NCBI GenBank assembly: GCA_937127285.1
Contig: CAKZLV010000016.1
Location: forward strand, 1-45,619
DNA length: 45,619 bases
Direction: 5' to 3'
Source: an uncultured Bacteroidota bacterium
Lineage (GTDB): Bacteria; Bacteroidota; Rhodothermia; Rhodothermales; Salinibacteraceae
This document shows, piece by piece, positions 6,799-15,839 of this stretch. The notes under the pieces were generated by a model. That model ran no database searches. It was not told the DNA's origin and was given only the letters and a program-made list of their open reading frames with translations. Position numbers and translations under genes: made by a program. Every line of letters starts with the position of its first letter. The stretch's first letter is position 1.

Positions 6799-8637
6799 CT
6801 ACCACTGAATTCGGATCCCCCCGGACACGATGCCCGGCGCGCGCTCGTAGCGCGGCCACCGCTCCGTGGCGCCGATGTTCTCGATTGAGGCCAGAACCTC
6901 GAGAAGGGACGACACCTGAAACGATCCCTCCACGTCGATGTCGACATAGGCGTCCACATCGGCCGCGTCCGGAGCCTCCCGCGGCCGCGGGCCCAGCGCC
7001 GAGGCGCTCAGTTGTAAGAACCCGCGGTCGTCGGCAAAGGACCAGGCCACCATGCCGTCTGCTTTCAGGGCGGCAAAGTTGGGAATCGACCGGCTGCCGT
7101 CGGTCCGCTCGGCGTCTCGGATGCGTGCACCGAGGGAAGCCTGAACGCGATCGAGGCCTTGCAGGGCGATCCGGACGCCGCCGTGGATGATCTGGGCGGA
7201 GGCGTACCGGGCCTGGAAGACGCCGTCCCTGTAGCCGGTGGAAGGAGACGAGGCGTAGTACAGGAAACTGGGCGCGTACCGATACCCGGCCGAGGCCGAG
7301 AGGCGGACGACGCCGGCGGTCACCTCCACGCCCGTTTCTGCACGGGTTGTCTCCAGCGTCGGTCGGATCGTCGGCGTCGCCTCCAGGAACGGGTTCGTCT
7401 CCATGACCGACCGGACGCTGTTTCCGCGTATCTGGGGCCGGTTGCGAGCGAAGATGCGGACGCGGGAACCGGGGTGAAACGAGGCCTCCACCGCGGGGGC
7501 GACGAACGTTGCGGATGCCGTTCCGGACGACGAGCCGCCGACGGGGGCCTGGTACGTGAGAAGACGAGCCCCACCCGTCACTCGCAGCGGGCCCTGCTTC
7601 ACCAGGAGGGCGCGGGCGCCCAGGTCGAGGCTGACCACGTCGCCGTCGAACGCGCCCGCGCCTCCCAGGCCGGCTGCGGCGGTGCGCCCGTCCAGGTGGA
7701 GGCGGCTTCGCCCGATCGGAACGCGGAGGGAGGCCTCGGCGGTGAAGCGCCGCTCCTCGACGGTCTGCGCATCGGCGAGAGAGTCCGGGCGGATCTGCGT
7801 GTCGACGCCGGTGCCCGCGTAGCTCAGAGCGATCGACGCGGGAACGGATCCGCGAAGGTGAAGCGCCGCGTCGCCGCCCAGCGACCTCCGCGTCCGGTCG
7901 GGCTGCGTCTCGACCGGCCGTGCTGCCGAGGCGGGTTCCGAACCGGCCGGAACCGGCCGAGCGCCGAACAACGTGTAGTCGTTGTAGCGGCCCGTCAGTC
8001 CAGCCGTGGCCCGCACGCGCGACCGGCGGGACGCGAATCGAATCGCCCCGTGCAGATCGTCGTATGCCGTCTGGACCGACGAGGCCTTGAACGGCTCGTG
8101 GCCGTCGGTCCCTTCGTAATCGCCCCGCACCGTGATCGACTCGTGCGGACCGAGGGGCACCTGCAGCCGCCCCCTGGCGAACCGGGAAACGTAGCGCCCG
8201 CCGCCGGCCTCGACGAGACCGGTGAGGGGAGAGGCCGATGCTTCGATCGTCGAGGAGACCGGTTCGAGCGTCGGGCGAGACTCGGGCAGATCGGAAAGGC
8301 TCTGCGTGTAGGTCTCTGCCGACGGCAACCGGTCGGTCGGGTAGGAGGGAACCGGCGACGCCGGAGCAAACGCCGTGAGCGGCTGGCGCTGCAGCGAGGG
8401 AAACTGAATCTGCAGCTCGCCACGAATCTCGATCTCCTGCGGGGCAATTTCCGGAAGGGGCGAGGGGCCGGACCCGGTGGTATCCGACGGCGACGCCTGC
8501 CCGTGGGCCGTCCGTCCCGCGAAGCTCGTCGCCAGCAGGACCCCGGCGAGGACGAGCGCCCAGACGGGACGTCCGGCCCGAACGAGCAGTCGGGATGAGC
8601 AAAGCTGGAGCGACGACAGGCGGGGGGGCATGTGCAT
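6799..8637 (-). CDS. outer-membrane beta-barrel protein
   Basis: This 612-residue protein starts with a signal peptide (hydrophobic stretch about 25-42, cleavage near the Ala-His-Gly-Gln at 45-48). The rest is dominated by alternating amphipathic strands separated by short turns. It ends in a terminal aromatic strand (GGIRIQW), as expected for BAM-inserted barrels. The final part (LASIENIGATERWPRYE) resembles the last strands of TonB-dependent receptors, but no TonB box or full plug domain is evident. It lies 60 bp downstream of the giant TPR gene and upstream of the HU and ion-motor genes, so it is probably part of the same envelope complex. The substrate is unknown. Confidence 0.7.
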   Translation of the reverse strand: MHMPPRLSSLQLCSSRLLVRAGRPVWALVLAGVLLATSFAGRTAHGQASPSDTTGSGPSPLPEIAPQEIEIRGELQIQFPSLQRQPLTAFAPASPVPSYPTDRLPSAETYTQSLSDLPESRPTLEPVSSTIEASASPLTGLVEAGGGRYVSRFARGRLQVPLGPHESITVRGDYEGTDGHEPFKASSVQTAYDDLHGAIRFASRRSRVRATAGLTGRYNDYTLFGARPVPAGSEPASAARPVETQPDRTRRSLGGDAALHLRGSVPASIALSYAGTGVDTQIRPDSLADAQTVEERRFTAEASLRVPIGRSRLHLDGRTAAAGLGGAGAFDGDVVSLDLGARALLVKQGPLRVTGGARLLTYQAPVGGSSSGTASATFVAPAVEASFHPGSRVRIFARNRPQIRGNSVRSVMETNPFLEATPTIRPTLETTRAETGVEVTAGVVRLSASAGYRYAPSFLYYASSPSTGYRDGVFQARYASAQIIHGGVRIALQGLDRVQASLGARIRDAERTDGSRSIPNFAALKADGMVAWSFADDRGFLQLSASALGPRPREAPDAADVDAYVDIDVEGSFQVSSLLEVLASIENIGATERWPRYERAPGIVSGGIRIQW

Positions 8638-8697
8638 AGAAGGAATCGGAAGCGAGCAAGCAACGTCGATGAGGGGCGGCGGAGCGGAGGTTCGTCG

Positions 8698-11600
8698 TCA
8701 GAGGGCGTCTTGTTCCGCTCGGGCCGTTTCGGCGTAGGCGGTGCCGCTGTACTCGCGGGCGACCCGGTCGTAGAGGGTGTTGGCCTGGCCGGTCTGGCCG
8801 AGCTGGCGATGCGCCCGTGCCTGTTCCAACAGCGAGCGGGCCACCCACTCCGGGTAGCCGGCGAAGAGGGAGGAGGTACGGCTCAGTTCCGCGATGGCGT
8901 CGCGGGGACGGCTTTGCTCGCGCAGCAGCCGGCCGAGGCGGTAGAGGGCCTCGGCGCCGGCCTCGCTTCGCGCCGACTCGGCCACCTGGCGGAAGAGACC
9001 GATGGCCTGCGTCGGGTCGCCGCGGTCCACGTACAGGCGTCCGAGCCCCAGGCGGGCCGAGGCCAGAAGGGGGCCGCCCCGGTTGGCGTCGATGATGCGC
9101 CGGAGGAGGTCTTCCGCCGCGTCCCCGCGGCCGAGTTCGAGGAGAGCACGGCTCTGCCCGTACCGCGCTTGCGCCTGCAGTTCGGCACCAATGCCGTCGG
9201 ACTCGGCGGCGGTGCGGTACGCAGTGAGAGCCGCCTCGTGGTTGTCCGCTTCCAGGTTCAGATCGCCGAGACGCAAGGCGGCTTCCGGACGCCGTCGGCT
9301 GTCGGGGTAGGTGTCGACGAGCTGCTGCAGATAGGTGCGGGCTTCCTCGGTTACCCCGCGATCTGCGTAGATGATTCCGAGGTAGTAGTACGCCTGGGGC
9401 AGAAGCGCATCGTTGCTGGAGGTGCGCGTGAACGAGCGGAAGAGGCGGAGGGCGTCGTCGCGGTCGCCGCTCTGGTAGGCGGCCTCCGCGCGGCGAAAGC
9501 GCAGCTGTCCGACGAGGTCGGAGTCGGGGTTGGCGGCCTCAAACGAGTCGACCACCGCCTCCGCCCGCCCGCTGTCGCCGGCGGCGTTGAGCGCGAAGAA
9601 GAGGCTCGAGGCGGCCTCGGTGGCCGTCTTGCTGTCGGGATAGCGTTTCAGCACTTGCTGGTAGGCCCGGGCCGCCCGGTCGAAGGTGCCGGCGTTGTAG
9701 AAGGCGTCTCCGATGCCGTACTGGGCGCGGGCGGCGTACCGGCCGTCGGGGTAGGCCTGCAGGAGCCGCCGGTAGGCTGACCGGGCGGCGTCGTAGTCGC
9801 CTTCCTGAAAGGCAATCAGCCCGGTTTGGTAGAGGGCTTCCTGCCGCCACGGGCTGTTCGAGTAGGTGTCGATGAGCGACTGCAGCGTGGCGAGGGCCTC
9901 CTCCGGCTTGCCGGCGAAGCGGAGGGCCTGGCCGGTTTGGTACAAGGCGTAGTCGGCCCCGTCGCCGTCGACGCGGCGGTAGACGTCTACCGCCTCGCCG
10001 TAGCGTTTCTGGGCGTAGTAGCTGTCGGCCAGGCGCAGCCGTGCGTCCTGCTCGTAGGGCACGGACGATTCGCGCCCGTCCCACCGGCGGAGGAAGGTGC
10101 GGAAGGCGTCCGCCGCCCGCTGGAAGGCGCGGTTCTTGAAATGAACCCAGCCCAGGACGTAGTGGGCTTCGGCGGCATGCCGTCCGGTGGGCGCCTCGCT
10201 TACGTAGCGCTGCAGCAGCCGGCGCGCTTCCTGCAGGCGGCCCGCCTGCAAGAAGCTGTCGCCTCCCCAGAAGAGGGCGTCCCGGGATCGGCTCGATGCC
10301 GGAGAGGAGGCCAGTTCGGAAAAGGCCGACGCGGCGGCCTCGAAGTCGTCTTCCCGGTAGTGGGCCCATGCCTTACGAAAGCGGACTTCGTCGCGCAGCG
10401 AATCGGGGGCGGTGTCCTGTCGGATTGCCCGGTTGTATGCCTCCAGGGCCCGGTCGAGCGCTCCTGCAGCCAGGTACGCATTGCCCAGCCAGTAGGCGGC
10501 ATCGCCCCGCCGGGCTGCGCCCTCGCGGCGCAGTACCGCCCGGAAGGCGGCCGCTGCCTCGTCGTAGGCCTGCTGCCGGTAGGCTATCGTCCCGATCTCG
10601 TACTGGGCGGTGGCGGCGAAGCGGCTCTGCGGCCACGTATCGACCACCTGGCGAAAGAGACCGCGGGCCGCCTCCAGGCTGCCGGTTTGCAGCTGGGCGA
10701 CCGCTTCGTGGTAGGTGGCGCGCAGCGCGAGGTCGTCGGTGTGGCCGGACCGGACGGCCTGAAAGGACGGTATCGCGGCCGCGGGGCGTCCGGCCAACCA
10801 TTCGTTCCAGGCCCGGCCGTAGCGGGCGGGCCGGCGGTAGGGCTCGACGCCCGGCAGCGACCCGTCGTCTAACAGGCGCCGGTACTGCTCGCGGGCGGCT
10901 TCCGTCTCGCGCATCTGCGTGTACGACTCGGCCAGAAGGAACACCGCCCGGGTGCGCGTCTGTCCGCTCAGCGACTCCATCCGAGAGCGCAGCTCTTCGG
11001 CCGCGCGCTCATACCGGCCGAGTTCGTAGTAGACCTCCGCCAGGGCTGTCCCCAGATTTTCGGCATAGGGAGAGGTCGGGAACTGCTCCCCGAGCGCTTC
11101 GAAGGACGCCGCCGCCTCTTCGTAGCGTTCCATTTCCAGCTGCGTCGCCCCGGCAGCGCTCCAGGCGGCCGCGGCGACCTCGGCGTCGGCGGCCTGGGCG
11201 CGAGCACGCTCAAAATAGGCCAGCGCCTCCTCGGCATCGCCCCGCTCGCGGGCATTCGTGCCCAGGAGGTAGAGGGCACGTGCCGCCAGCGGAGTGCCGG
11301 CCGACTCCGCGGCGATTTCTTCCAGCACGCGGCGCCCCCGGGCGCGGTCTCCGTCCTGCAAAAAGGTGCGGCCCAGGCTCAGGCGGGCCTCCGCAGCGCG
11401 CGGATGGGCCGGGTACTGCTGCTCGAGATCCCGAAACAGGCGAACGGCCTCCTCCTCGCGCCCGAGGGACAGGGCCGAGCGCGCTTCGTAATACAGGGCG
11501 TCTCCGGCGCTGGGATGATCGGGGTGGGCGTCCCGAAAGGCGCGGAAATCGTGCATTGCCTGCTCGTACAGCCGCTGATCGAATGCCTCGACGGCGTCCG

Positions 11601-11754
11601 CAAACTCCTGACTGGGCGATGCCGCCGCCCGCTGTCCCTGTGCCGGCGAGGGAAGGAAACCCGCCCCCAGTCCCAGCAACAGAAGTCCCCCTGCCAGCAT
11701 CCGGAGGGGCACATCCAGCGAGGGAACGATTCGATCGAGCATAAGAAGGACCAT
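8698..11754 (-). CDS. giant secreted tetratricopeptide-repeat protein
   Basis: This protein of about 1018 residues has an N-terminal signal peptide (hydrophobic core LAGGLLLLGLGAGFL, cleavage near Ala-Gln-Gly-Gln) and is then almost wholly TPR helices, with well over 20 repeats. Typical units are A-x3-G-x2-Y-x3-G-x-Y-x-x-A and A-x5-YP-D-x. Such proteins are periplasmic scaffolds. I chose the ATG at 11754; one at 11742 is equally good, because it opens directly on the signal peptide. An open frame continues upstream to 12087, but that part is Arg/Ser-rich, overlaps short tandem duplications and does not look coded. It is the first gene of the minus-strand block that continues through the barrel, HU-SPOR and ExbBD genes. 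Confidence 0.82.
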   Translation of the reverse strand: MVLLMLDRIVPSLDVPLRMLAGGLLLLGLGAGFLPSPAQGQRAAASPSQEFADAVEAFDQRLYEQAMHDFRAFRDAHPDHPSAGDALYYEARSALSLGREEEAVRLFRDLEQQYPAHPRAAEARLSLGRTFLQDGDRARGRRVLEEIAAESAGTPLAARALYLLGTNARERGDAEEALAYFERARAQAADAEVAAAAWSAAGATQLEMERYEEAAASFEALGEQFPTSPYAENLGTALAEVYYELGRYERAAEELRSRMESLSGQTRTRAVFLLAESYTQMRETEAAREQYRRLLDDGSLPGVEPYRRPARYGRAWNEWLAGRPAAAIPSFQAVRSGHTDDLALRATYHEAVAQLQTGSLEAARGLFRQVVDTWPQSRFAATAQYEIGTIAYRQQAYDEAAAAFRAVLRREGAARRGDAAYWLGNAYLAAGALDRALEAYNRAIRQDTAPDSLRDEVRFRKAWAHYREDDFEAAASAFSELASSPASSRSRDALFWGGDSFLQAGRLQEARRLLQRYVSEAPTGRHAAEAHYVLGWVHFKNRAFQRAADAFRTFLRRWDGRESSVPYEQDARLRLADSYYAQKRYGEAVDVYRRVDGDGADYALYQTGQALRFAGKPEEALATLQSLIDTYSNSPWRQEALYQTGLIAFQEGDYDAARSAYRRLLQAYPDGRYAARAQYGIGDAFYNAGTFDRAARAYQQVLKRYPDSKTATEAASSLFFALNAAGDSGRAEAVVDSFEAANPDSDLVGQLRFRRAEAAYQSGDRDDALRLFRSFTRTSSNDALLPQAYYYLGIIYADRGVTEEARTYLQQLVDTYPDSRRRPEAALRLGDLNLEADNHEAALTAYRTAAESDGIGAELQAQARYGQSRALLELGRGDAAEDLLRRIIDANRGGPLLASARLGLGRLYVDRGDPTQAIGLFRQVAESARSEAGAEALYRLGRLLREQSRPRDAIAELSRTSSLFAGYPEWVARSLLEQARAHRQLGQTGQANTLYDRVAREYSGTAYAETARAEQDAL

Positions 11755-11848
11755 CGATGAAGAAAAACGAGGCGAGGTCGTGCGGGCCCGACGGTTGCGG
11801 GGCATCCGCGCGGCGCATCGGCGCCCAGCGTCGATCCTGCCGGGCCCC

Positions 11849-11908
11849 GATGTGCGCAAGAGCCGATTTGCGCAAGAGATTTGCGCAAGAGCCGATGTGC
11901 GCAGGAGA
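11849..11908. repeat. short repeat, 4 variants of GATKTGCGCAAGAG
   Basis: Four copies of a 14-16-bp unit with core TGCGCAAGAG (the last reads TGCGCAGGAG) lie head to tail, about 95-155 bases upstream of the TPR start. Two unit lengths alternate, because the trailing CC is present in some copies only. Confidence 0.8.
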
Positions 11909-12000
11909 TCGCGTCCGGGTATGCATAGAACATCCCGCTCAGGAAAACGGTTCGCAACACGCGGCTCGTAGGAAATCCGCGTCCGGGAATGTGCTTCTCG

Positions 12001-12032
12001 GAACCGAACCGGCGGGGAACCGAACCGGCGGA
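12001..12032. repeat. 16-bp tandem duplication
   Basis: GAACCGAACCGGCGGG is followed directly by a copy differing only in the last base. It is noncoding and upstream of the small membrane-protein gene at 12343. Confidence 0.85.
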
Positions 12033-12065
12033 GACATCGACCGGTTCGTCGTTCGGCATGGCCGG

Positions 12066-12101
12066 ATCCACACAGCGAAATCCACACAGCGGAATCCGCA
12101 G
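12066..12101. repeat. 14-bp tandem duplication
   Basis: ATCCACACAGCGAA is followed by ATCCACACAGCGGA and then a partial third copy (ATCCGCAG). It lies in the same intergenic region as two other duplications. Confidence 0.8.
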
Positions 12102-12342
12102 AACGGGATTCGCCGAACGAGGGAACTGCACGGCTCGTTATGGCTTGATCAACGACGCGTTCGCACCGCCGAACCCCCTAGAGCGCCACCGAACCTGGAG
12201 CGCCACCGGGCCGCCGGGCTATGCGGATCCCGGGGCAGCGGGCGGTGGAGCAGCACCCGGTGGGATCGACGCACTCCATCATCCGCCGGAAGCACCGCCG
12301 CCGGACACCGTTTCGATCAACGACCTTTCGAGGAAAAATAGT

Positions 12343-12690
12343 ATGGTGGACGACCCGCAAAGCGCAAACGCAGAATCTTCACGCGAGGAGCCATCCCCGG
12401 ATCCGTCTGAGTCGCCTCCTCCGCACGACGCGCCCAACCCGACCCCCCGGGGAGGCAGACCCACTGGCGAACCCGGCACCGCCTCCCGACCGCTCGGCGA
12501 CGACCCGTTCAGCGGTCCGAAGGGGCCGCCCGACCCCTCGCCGTCCGGCTCCGGGGCCGGGTTCGCATCGAGCGGAGAGGTGGCGTTTGCCCTCGATGTG
12601 GCGAAGATGTGGCTTCGCGACTACCAGAAAGAGGCGATGGTGGGTGCGTTTGCGACCGGCGTCTTTCTGGGATCGCTCCTGCGCGACTGA
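12343..12690 (+). CDS. small acidic/proline-rich membrane-anchored protein
   Basis: This 115-residue protein starts at the ATG at 12343. The first 80 residues are Pro/Ser/Asp/Glu-rich and probably disordered. The last 30 form a helix ending in a short membrane-type segment (MVGAFATGVFLGSLLRD). It shares this design, an acidic tail plus a C-terminal glycine-containing hydrophobic helix, with the gene 161 bp downstream, and the two are likely co-expressed. No known domain can be named. An open frame extends upstream to 11989 but runs through noncoding duplications. Confidence 0.6.
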   Translation: MVDDPQSANAESSREEPSPDPSESPPPHDAPNPTPRGGRPTGEPGTASRPLGDDPFSGPKGPPDPSPSGSGAGFASSGEVAFALDVAKMWLRDYQKEAMVGAFATGVFLGSLLRD

Positions 12691-12738
12691 GCGCACCCGC
12701 CCATCGCTCCGGCGCGACGATCGGGGAACCCGGGTGGC

Positions 12739-12762
12739 ACGGTCTGAGAAACGGTCTGAGAA
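12739..12762. repeat. 12-bp tandem duplication
   Basis: Two perfect copies of ACGGTCTGAGAA lie side by side in the 161-bp gap before the gene at 12852. They are followed by a looser 14-bp doublet around CCCGACTC. Confidence 0.85.
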
Positions 12763-12851
12763 CCCGACTCCCCAAACCCGACTCACAACTCGCGCCTCCT
12801 GCCTGCCGCCACCGTCCGTCCGTTCCTGTCCATGCCCATCGGAATGTTGCC

Positions 12852-13754
12852 ATGAGTGACTCGACCGCCGACCAATCGACGCAAAACCCTTCTTCCGATT
12901 CTCCGACCGTTGGCGATCCTGCGGCCTCCGACGCCCCGGACGACCCCGACGAAGGCGCGGCGGATACCGCAACGGACGGTGACCCGTCGGCGTCTTCGGA
13001 TCCTGCCGGCGAATCGTCTCCAGCCTACTCGGAGCCCGATGCCGGCGCGGAGGCGTCCGAGCAGCTCGACGCTCCGTCGGGGGCCGAGGCCGAGATGGAC
13101 CAGGTTCTCTCCGATCTCCGGGCGGAGGTCACGCGTCTGAAGGTAGAGCGCGCCAAGGCCGAAACCCGGTCGTGGGTTCAGCGCCATCCCGGTCTGACGG
13201 CCGCTCTTGCCCTGGCTGTAGGGGCTGCCTCGGGGTACGTCGCCGCCCGCCGCACGGCACCGACCCCGAAACCGCGTCTTTCCGACCGCGCCCTGCAGGC
13301 CCTTCAGCAGCTGGCCGACCGCGCCCGTCACGCCGCCGCCGACGTCGGCGACAGCCTGGAAGGCCGTGCATCGGAAGCGGGCGAAGAAGCGAAAGAGATC
13401 AGCCGCCGCCTCCTCTCGGATGCCGAGCGAGTCGGTGCCGCGGCCGGATCGCGCGCCCGAGAGTTCCGGCGCCGTGCCGCGCAGCGAGCCCGCGAGGTCG
13501 GAGAGGAGGCGGCCGAACAGGCCGAGCAGGCACGCGCCGAGGGGGCCGAGCGCGCCCAGCAGGTCCGAGAGCGCCTCGCTGACGACGCCCAGCGCGCCGA
13601 GGAGCAGGTCGAGCGGCGCGTGCGCGACGCGGCCGACACCGTCCGCACCTCCATCGCCGAGTCGGACGCGTCCCTGACCGCCACCGTGGGGAGCGTTCTT
13701 GCCCTCGCGGCCGGGTCGTACCTGGCGAAGAAGCTGCGGGATCGCCTCTCTTAA
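12852..13754 (+). CDS. membrane coiled-coil protein, ElaB/YqjD (DUF883)-like architecture
   Basis: This 300-residue protein has four parts: an acidic disordered N-terminus (1-75), a short coiled coil, a hydrophobic helix after RHPG (about 115-137, LTAALALAVGAASGYVAARR), and a long Arg/Ala/Glu coiled coil (about 145-270). A second glycine-containing hydrophobic helix lies at the C-terminus. A helix with GxxxG-like spacing after a coiled coil recalls the ElaB/YqjD family of inner-membrane ribosome-associated proteins. The second half has an apolipoprotein-like amphipathic pattern. The ATG at 12852 excludes an implausible upstream extension. The role is unknown; envelope or stress association is only a guess. 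Confidence 0.65.
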   Translation: MSDSTADQSTQNPSSDSPTVGDPAASDAPDDPDEGAADTATDGDPSASSDPAGESSPAYSEPDAGAEASEQLDAPSGAEAEMDQVLSDLRAEVTRLKVERAKAETRSWVQRHPGLTAALALAVGAASGYVAARRTAPTPKPRLSDRALQALQQLADRARHAAADVGDSLEGRASEAGEEAKEISRRLLSDAERVGAAAGSRAREFRRRAAQRAREVGEEAAEQAEQARAEGAERAQQVRERLADDAQRAEEQVERRVRDAADTVRTSIAESDASLTATVGSVLALAAGSYLAKKLRDRLS

Positions 13755-14101
13755 CCCACCCACCCCGCGGCGCCGAACACCGTCTTGGCAGCTTTGCGCC
13801 CTGAACACCGTCTTGGCAGCCCTGTGCCGGATTGGCGGGCTGGCCGTTGCGAGCGGGTGCGGGAAGCGGCGCGGGCGAAGAGCCCGTCCCTCCCGTGTCT
13901 CCCCGGGTCCGGACGGGGCCCTTCCCTGGGTCCGTGCGCCTTCCTGCATCCGCCCGGGTGCAGCCTTTGGTGGGGAATTCGCACATCGCCCCTGATTGGT
14001 ACGGCGTCAGTCGCTACACTCATCCTGGGTGCACGTTCTTGCGTACGGCACACGCGGAGTGCACCGTTCACCCTGTCTCATTGGATTGACCTTTTTTGCC
14101 C
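13755..14101. other. intergenic region before the PfkB kinase
   Basis: This 347-bp stretch has no recognisable gene. It contains a 28-bp tandem duplication. It also contains a perfect 7-bp inverted repeat, GGTGCAC at 14027-14033 and GTGCACC at 14059-14065, which is a possible operator just upstream of the kinase start. Confidence 0.5.
13775..13830. repeat. 28-bp tandem duplication
   Basis: Two 28-bp units begin with the same 18 bases (GAACACCGTCTTGGCAGC) and diverge slightly in the last 10. The unit is noncoding and upstream of the PfkB kinase. Confidence 0.85.
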
Positions 14102-15040
14102 GTGAGCATTCTTGCCGTTGGCACCGTCGCGTTTGACTCCATCCGAACACCTTTCGGACGGGCGGAGCGGGTCTTGGGGGGCAGTGCCTCCTACATCACC
14201 CTCGCCGCCCGCTACTTCTGTGAGGACGTCCGCCTCGTCGGCACGGTCGGGGGCGACTTCCCGGACGCGTACGTGGAGACGCTTCGGAGCAGCGGCGTCG
14301 ACCTGGAGGGCCTGGACGTGCAGCCGGACGGAAAGACGTTCTTCTGGGAGGGCCGGTATCACTACGACATGAACGAGCGCGACACGCTCGAAACCCAGCT
14401 GAACGTCCTCGAAACGTTCGACGCCCACATCCCGGAGCGCTACCGCGACAGCCGGGTGGTGTGCCTCGGCAACCTCGACCCGAAGATCCAGCGCGACGTG
14501 CTGGGCCAGGTTGACGACCCGGAGTACGTGATCGCCGACACGATGAACTTCTGGATCGAAAATACGCCCGACAGCCTGGAAGAAACCCTCTCTCTCGTCG
14601 ACTGCCTCGTGATCAACGACTCGGAGGCCCGCGAGCTTGCCGACGACCCCAACCTGGTGACGGCCGCTCGGCTGATCCGCGCCATGGGTCCGGAAACGCT
14701 CATCATTAAGAAGGGGGAGCACGGCGCCCTTCTGTTCACCGACGACGCGGTGTTCAGCGCACCGGCCTACCCGCTGGAGGACATCCAGGACCCGACCGGG
14801 GCCGGCGACGCCTTCGCGGGCGGCCTCGCCGGGCACCTCGTTCGCGGAACGGATCGGGACGGTCCCGCCCTGCGGCGCGGCATCATCTACGGAAGCACGA
14901 TGGCGTCCTTCGTCGTCGAAGACTTCGGACCGGAGCGCCTGCTAAACCTGGAACCGGACGACATCACGGGGCGGGCCCAGTCGTTTCAGGAACTCGCGGC
15001 CATTCCGCAGCTCGTCCCGGTCAGCGAACAGCCGGCGTAG
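14102..15040 (+). CDS. PfkB-family carbohydrate kinase
   Basis: This 312-residue protein is a ribokinase/PfkB-type sugar kinase. The N-terminal strand (ILAVGTVAFDSI) is followed by the glycine pair at 26-27 (LGGSAS) that closes over the substrate. The C-terminal signature DPTGAGDAFAGG holds the anion hole GAGD at 233-236, with Asp236 as catalytic base. The length is typical. I chose the GTG at 14102, because it gives the usual start; a TTG two codons upstream is also in frame. The substrate cannot be read from the sequence. The subgroup with a TPFG motif near residue 17 occurs in many Bacteroidota without a settled function. folB lies 78 bp downstream. Confidence 0.82.
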   Translation: MSILAVGTVAFDSIRTPFGRAERVLGGSASYITLAARYFCEDVRLVGTVGGDFPDAYVETLRSSGVDLEGLDVQPDGKTFFWEGRYHYDMNERDTLETQLNVLETFDAHIPERYRDSRVVCLGNLDPKIQRDVLGQVDDPEYVIADTMNFWIENTPDSLEETLSLVDCLVINDSEARELADDPNLVTAARLIRAMGPETLIIKKGEHGALLFTDDAVFSAPAYPLEDIQDPTGAGDAFAGGLAGHLVRGTDRDGPALRRGIIYGSTMASFVVEDFGPERLLNLEPDDITGRAQSFQELAAIPQLVPVSEQPA

Positions 15041-15069
15041 CGGTTCGGCTCTCCGTGCACGCGCTCGGT

Positions 15070-15091
15070 GTACGCTTGTGGTACGCTTGTT
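15070..15091. repeat. 11-bp tandem duplication
   Basis: GTACGCTTGTG is followed by GTACGCTTGTT, ending 27 bases before the folB start codon. Confidence 0.8.
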
Positions 15092-15118
15092 GTATCTGAC
15101 GGACTCCCATCCTCCTCT

Positions 15119-15598
15119 ATGGAACCTGCCGATGCCTCGCAGCCTTCGCAGTCGGCCCCGTCCAGCCCGGCCGGCTCCTCGTCCTCCTCGTCCTCTCCCA
15201 TCGGAACCGTTCGCCTCGTCAACGCCGTCTTCTACGCGCACCACGGCGTGATGCAGGAGGAGCACCGGATCGGGGGACGCTACGAGGTGGACGTGTCGGC
15301 CGATCTGAACTTTGAAGAGGCGGCGATTCACGACGACCTCGACCGCACGGTCAACTACGAGCAGGTCTACAACATCGTCCGCGAGCTCATCACGGAGAAC
15401 AATTTCTACCTGATCGAAAAGCTCGCGTACCGGATTGCACGCCGCGTGGCTGAAGCCTACCCCATGGTCGACGCCGTGGAGGTGACCGTACGGAAACCCA
15501 ATCCGCCGGTGGGCGGTCCCTGCGACCGCGCCGAAGCCACGTACCGCATCGACGACGTGGCGTCGGCGGTCGCCGCGCCGGAGCGCCCCGACGCGTAG
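15119..15598 (+). CDS. folB: dihydroneopterin aldolase
   Basis: This 159-residue protein converts 7,8-dihydroneopterin to 6-hydroxymethyl-dihydropterin and glycolaldehyde in folate synthesis. The FolB fold starts near residue 30 (VRLVNAVFYAHHGV). The family's catalytic and binding residues are visible: a glutamate at 47-48 in HGVMQEE, Tyr80 in VNYEQV, and Lys126 in VTVRKPNPP. The first 28 residues are a Ser/Pro-rich extension not found in most FolB proteins, with a run of seven serines that could vary by slippage. The ATG at 15119 follows a pyrimidine run, not a Shine-Dalgarno sequence. The gene lies 78 bp after the PfkB kinase and may share its transcript. Confidence 0.9.
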   Translation: MEPADASQPSQSAPSSPAGSSSSSSSPIGTVRLVNAVFYAHHGVMQEEHRIGGRYEVDVSADLNFEEAAIHDDLDRTVNYEQVYNIVRELITENNFYLIEKLAYRIARRVAEAYPMVDAVEVTVRKPNPPVGGPCDRAEATYRIDDVASAVAAPERPDA

Positions 15599-15801
15599 CG
15601 CGACCGCAGCGGCGGCAGCAATCGGCACGGCCCCTCCCGGAGCCTGGCAAAAGGTTTCGCAACGGATGTCGCAACGGGTCAGCCGACGCTTCCCCCGGTT
15701 GCCCCGGTGTCGCTTCCCGGACTGCCGTCACCTGTCCCCCGTGTCTCTGACGGTCCCGCAATGTTATCCGGCGCCGAGTTGCGGGACGCCGTATTGCCCA
15801 A

Positions 15802-15827
15802 CGCCCGTGCCGGACGCCCGTGCCGGA
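15802..15827. repeat. 13-bp tandem duplication
   Basis: Two perfect copies of CGCCCGTGCCGGA are followed by the start of a third. They lie just past the 3' end of the TPR relic on the minus strand. Confidence 0.85.
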
Positions 15828-15839
15828 CGCCGGGAGGCG

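Larger units (their letters stand above)
11755..12342. other. divergent intergenic region rich in short duplications
   Basis: This 588-bp stretch separates the minus-strand TPR gene from the plus-strand small membrane protein. I see no gene in it. It holds three separate sets of short tandem duplications, listed individually, and is less GC-rich than its flanks around 11850-12130. Promoters for both flanking genes must lie here, but none matches a consensus well. Confidence 0.6.

Noticed and set aside
6713-8848. 711-codon open frame on the minus strand
   Set aside because: It overlaps the outer-membrane barrel gene in another frame and has an Arg/Pro/Gly-rich product without signal peptide or domains.
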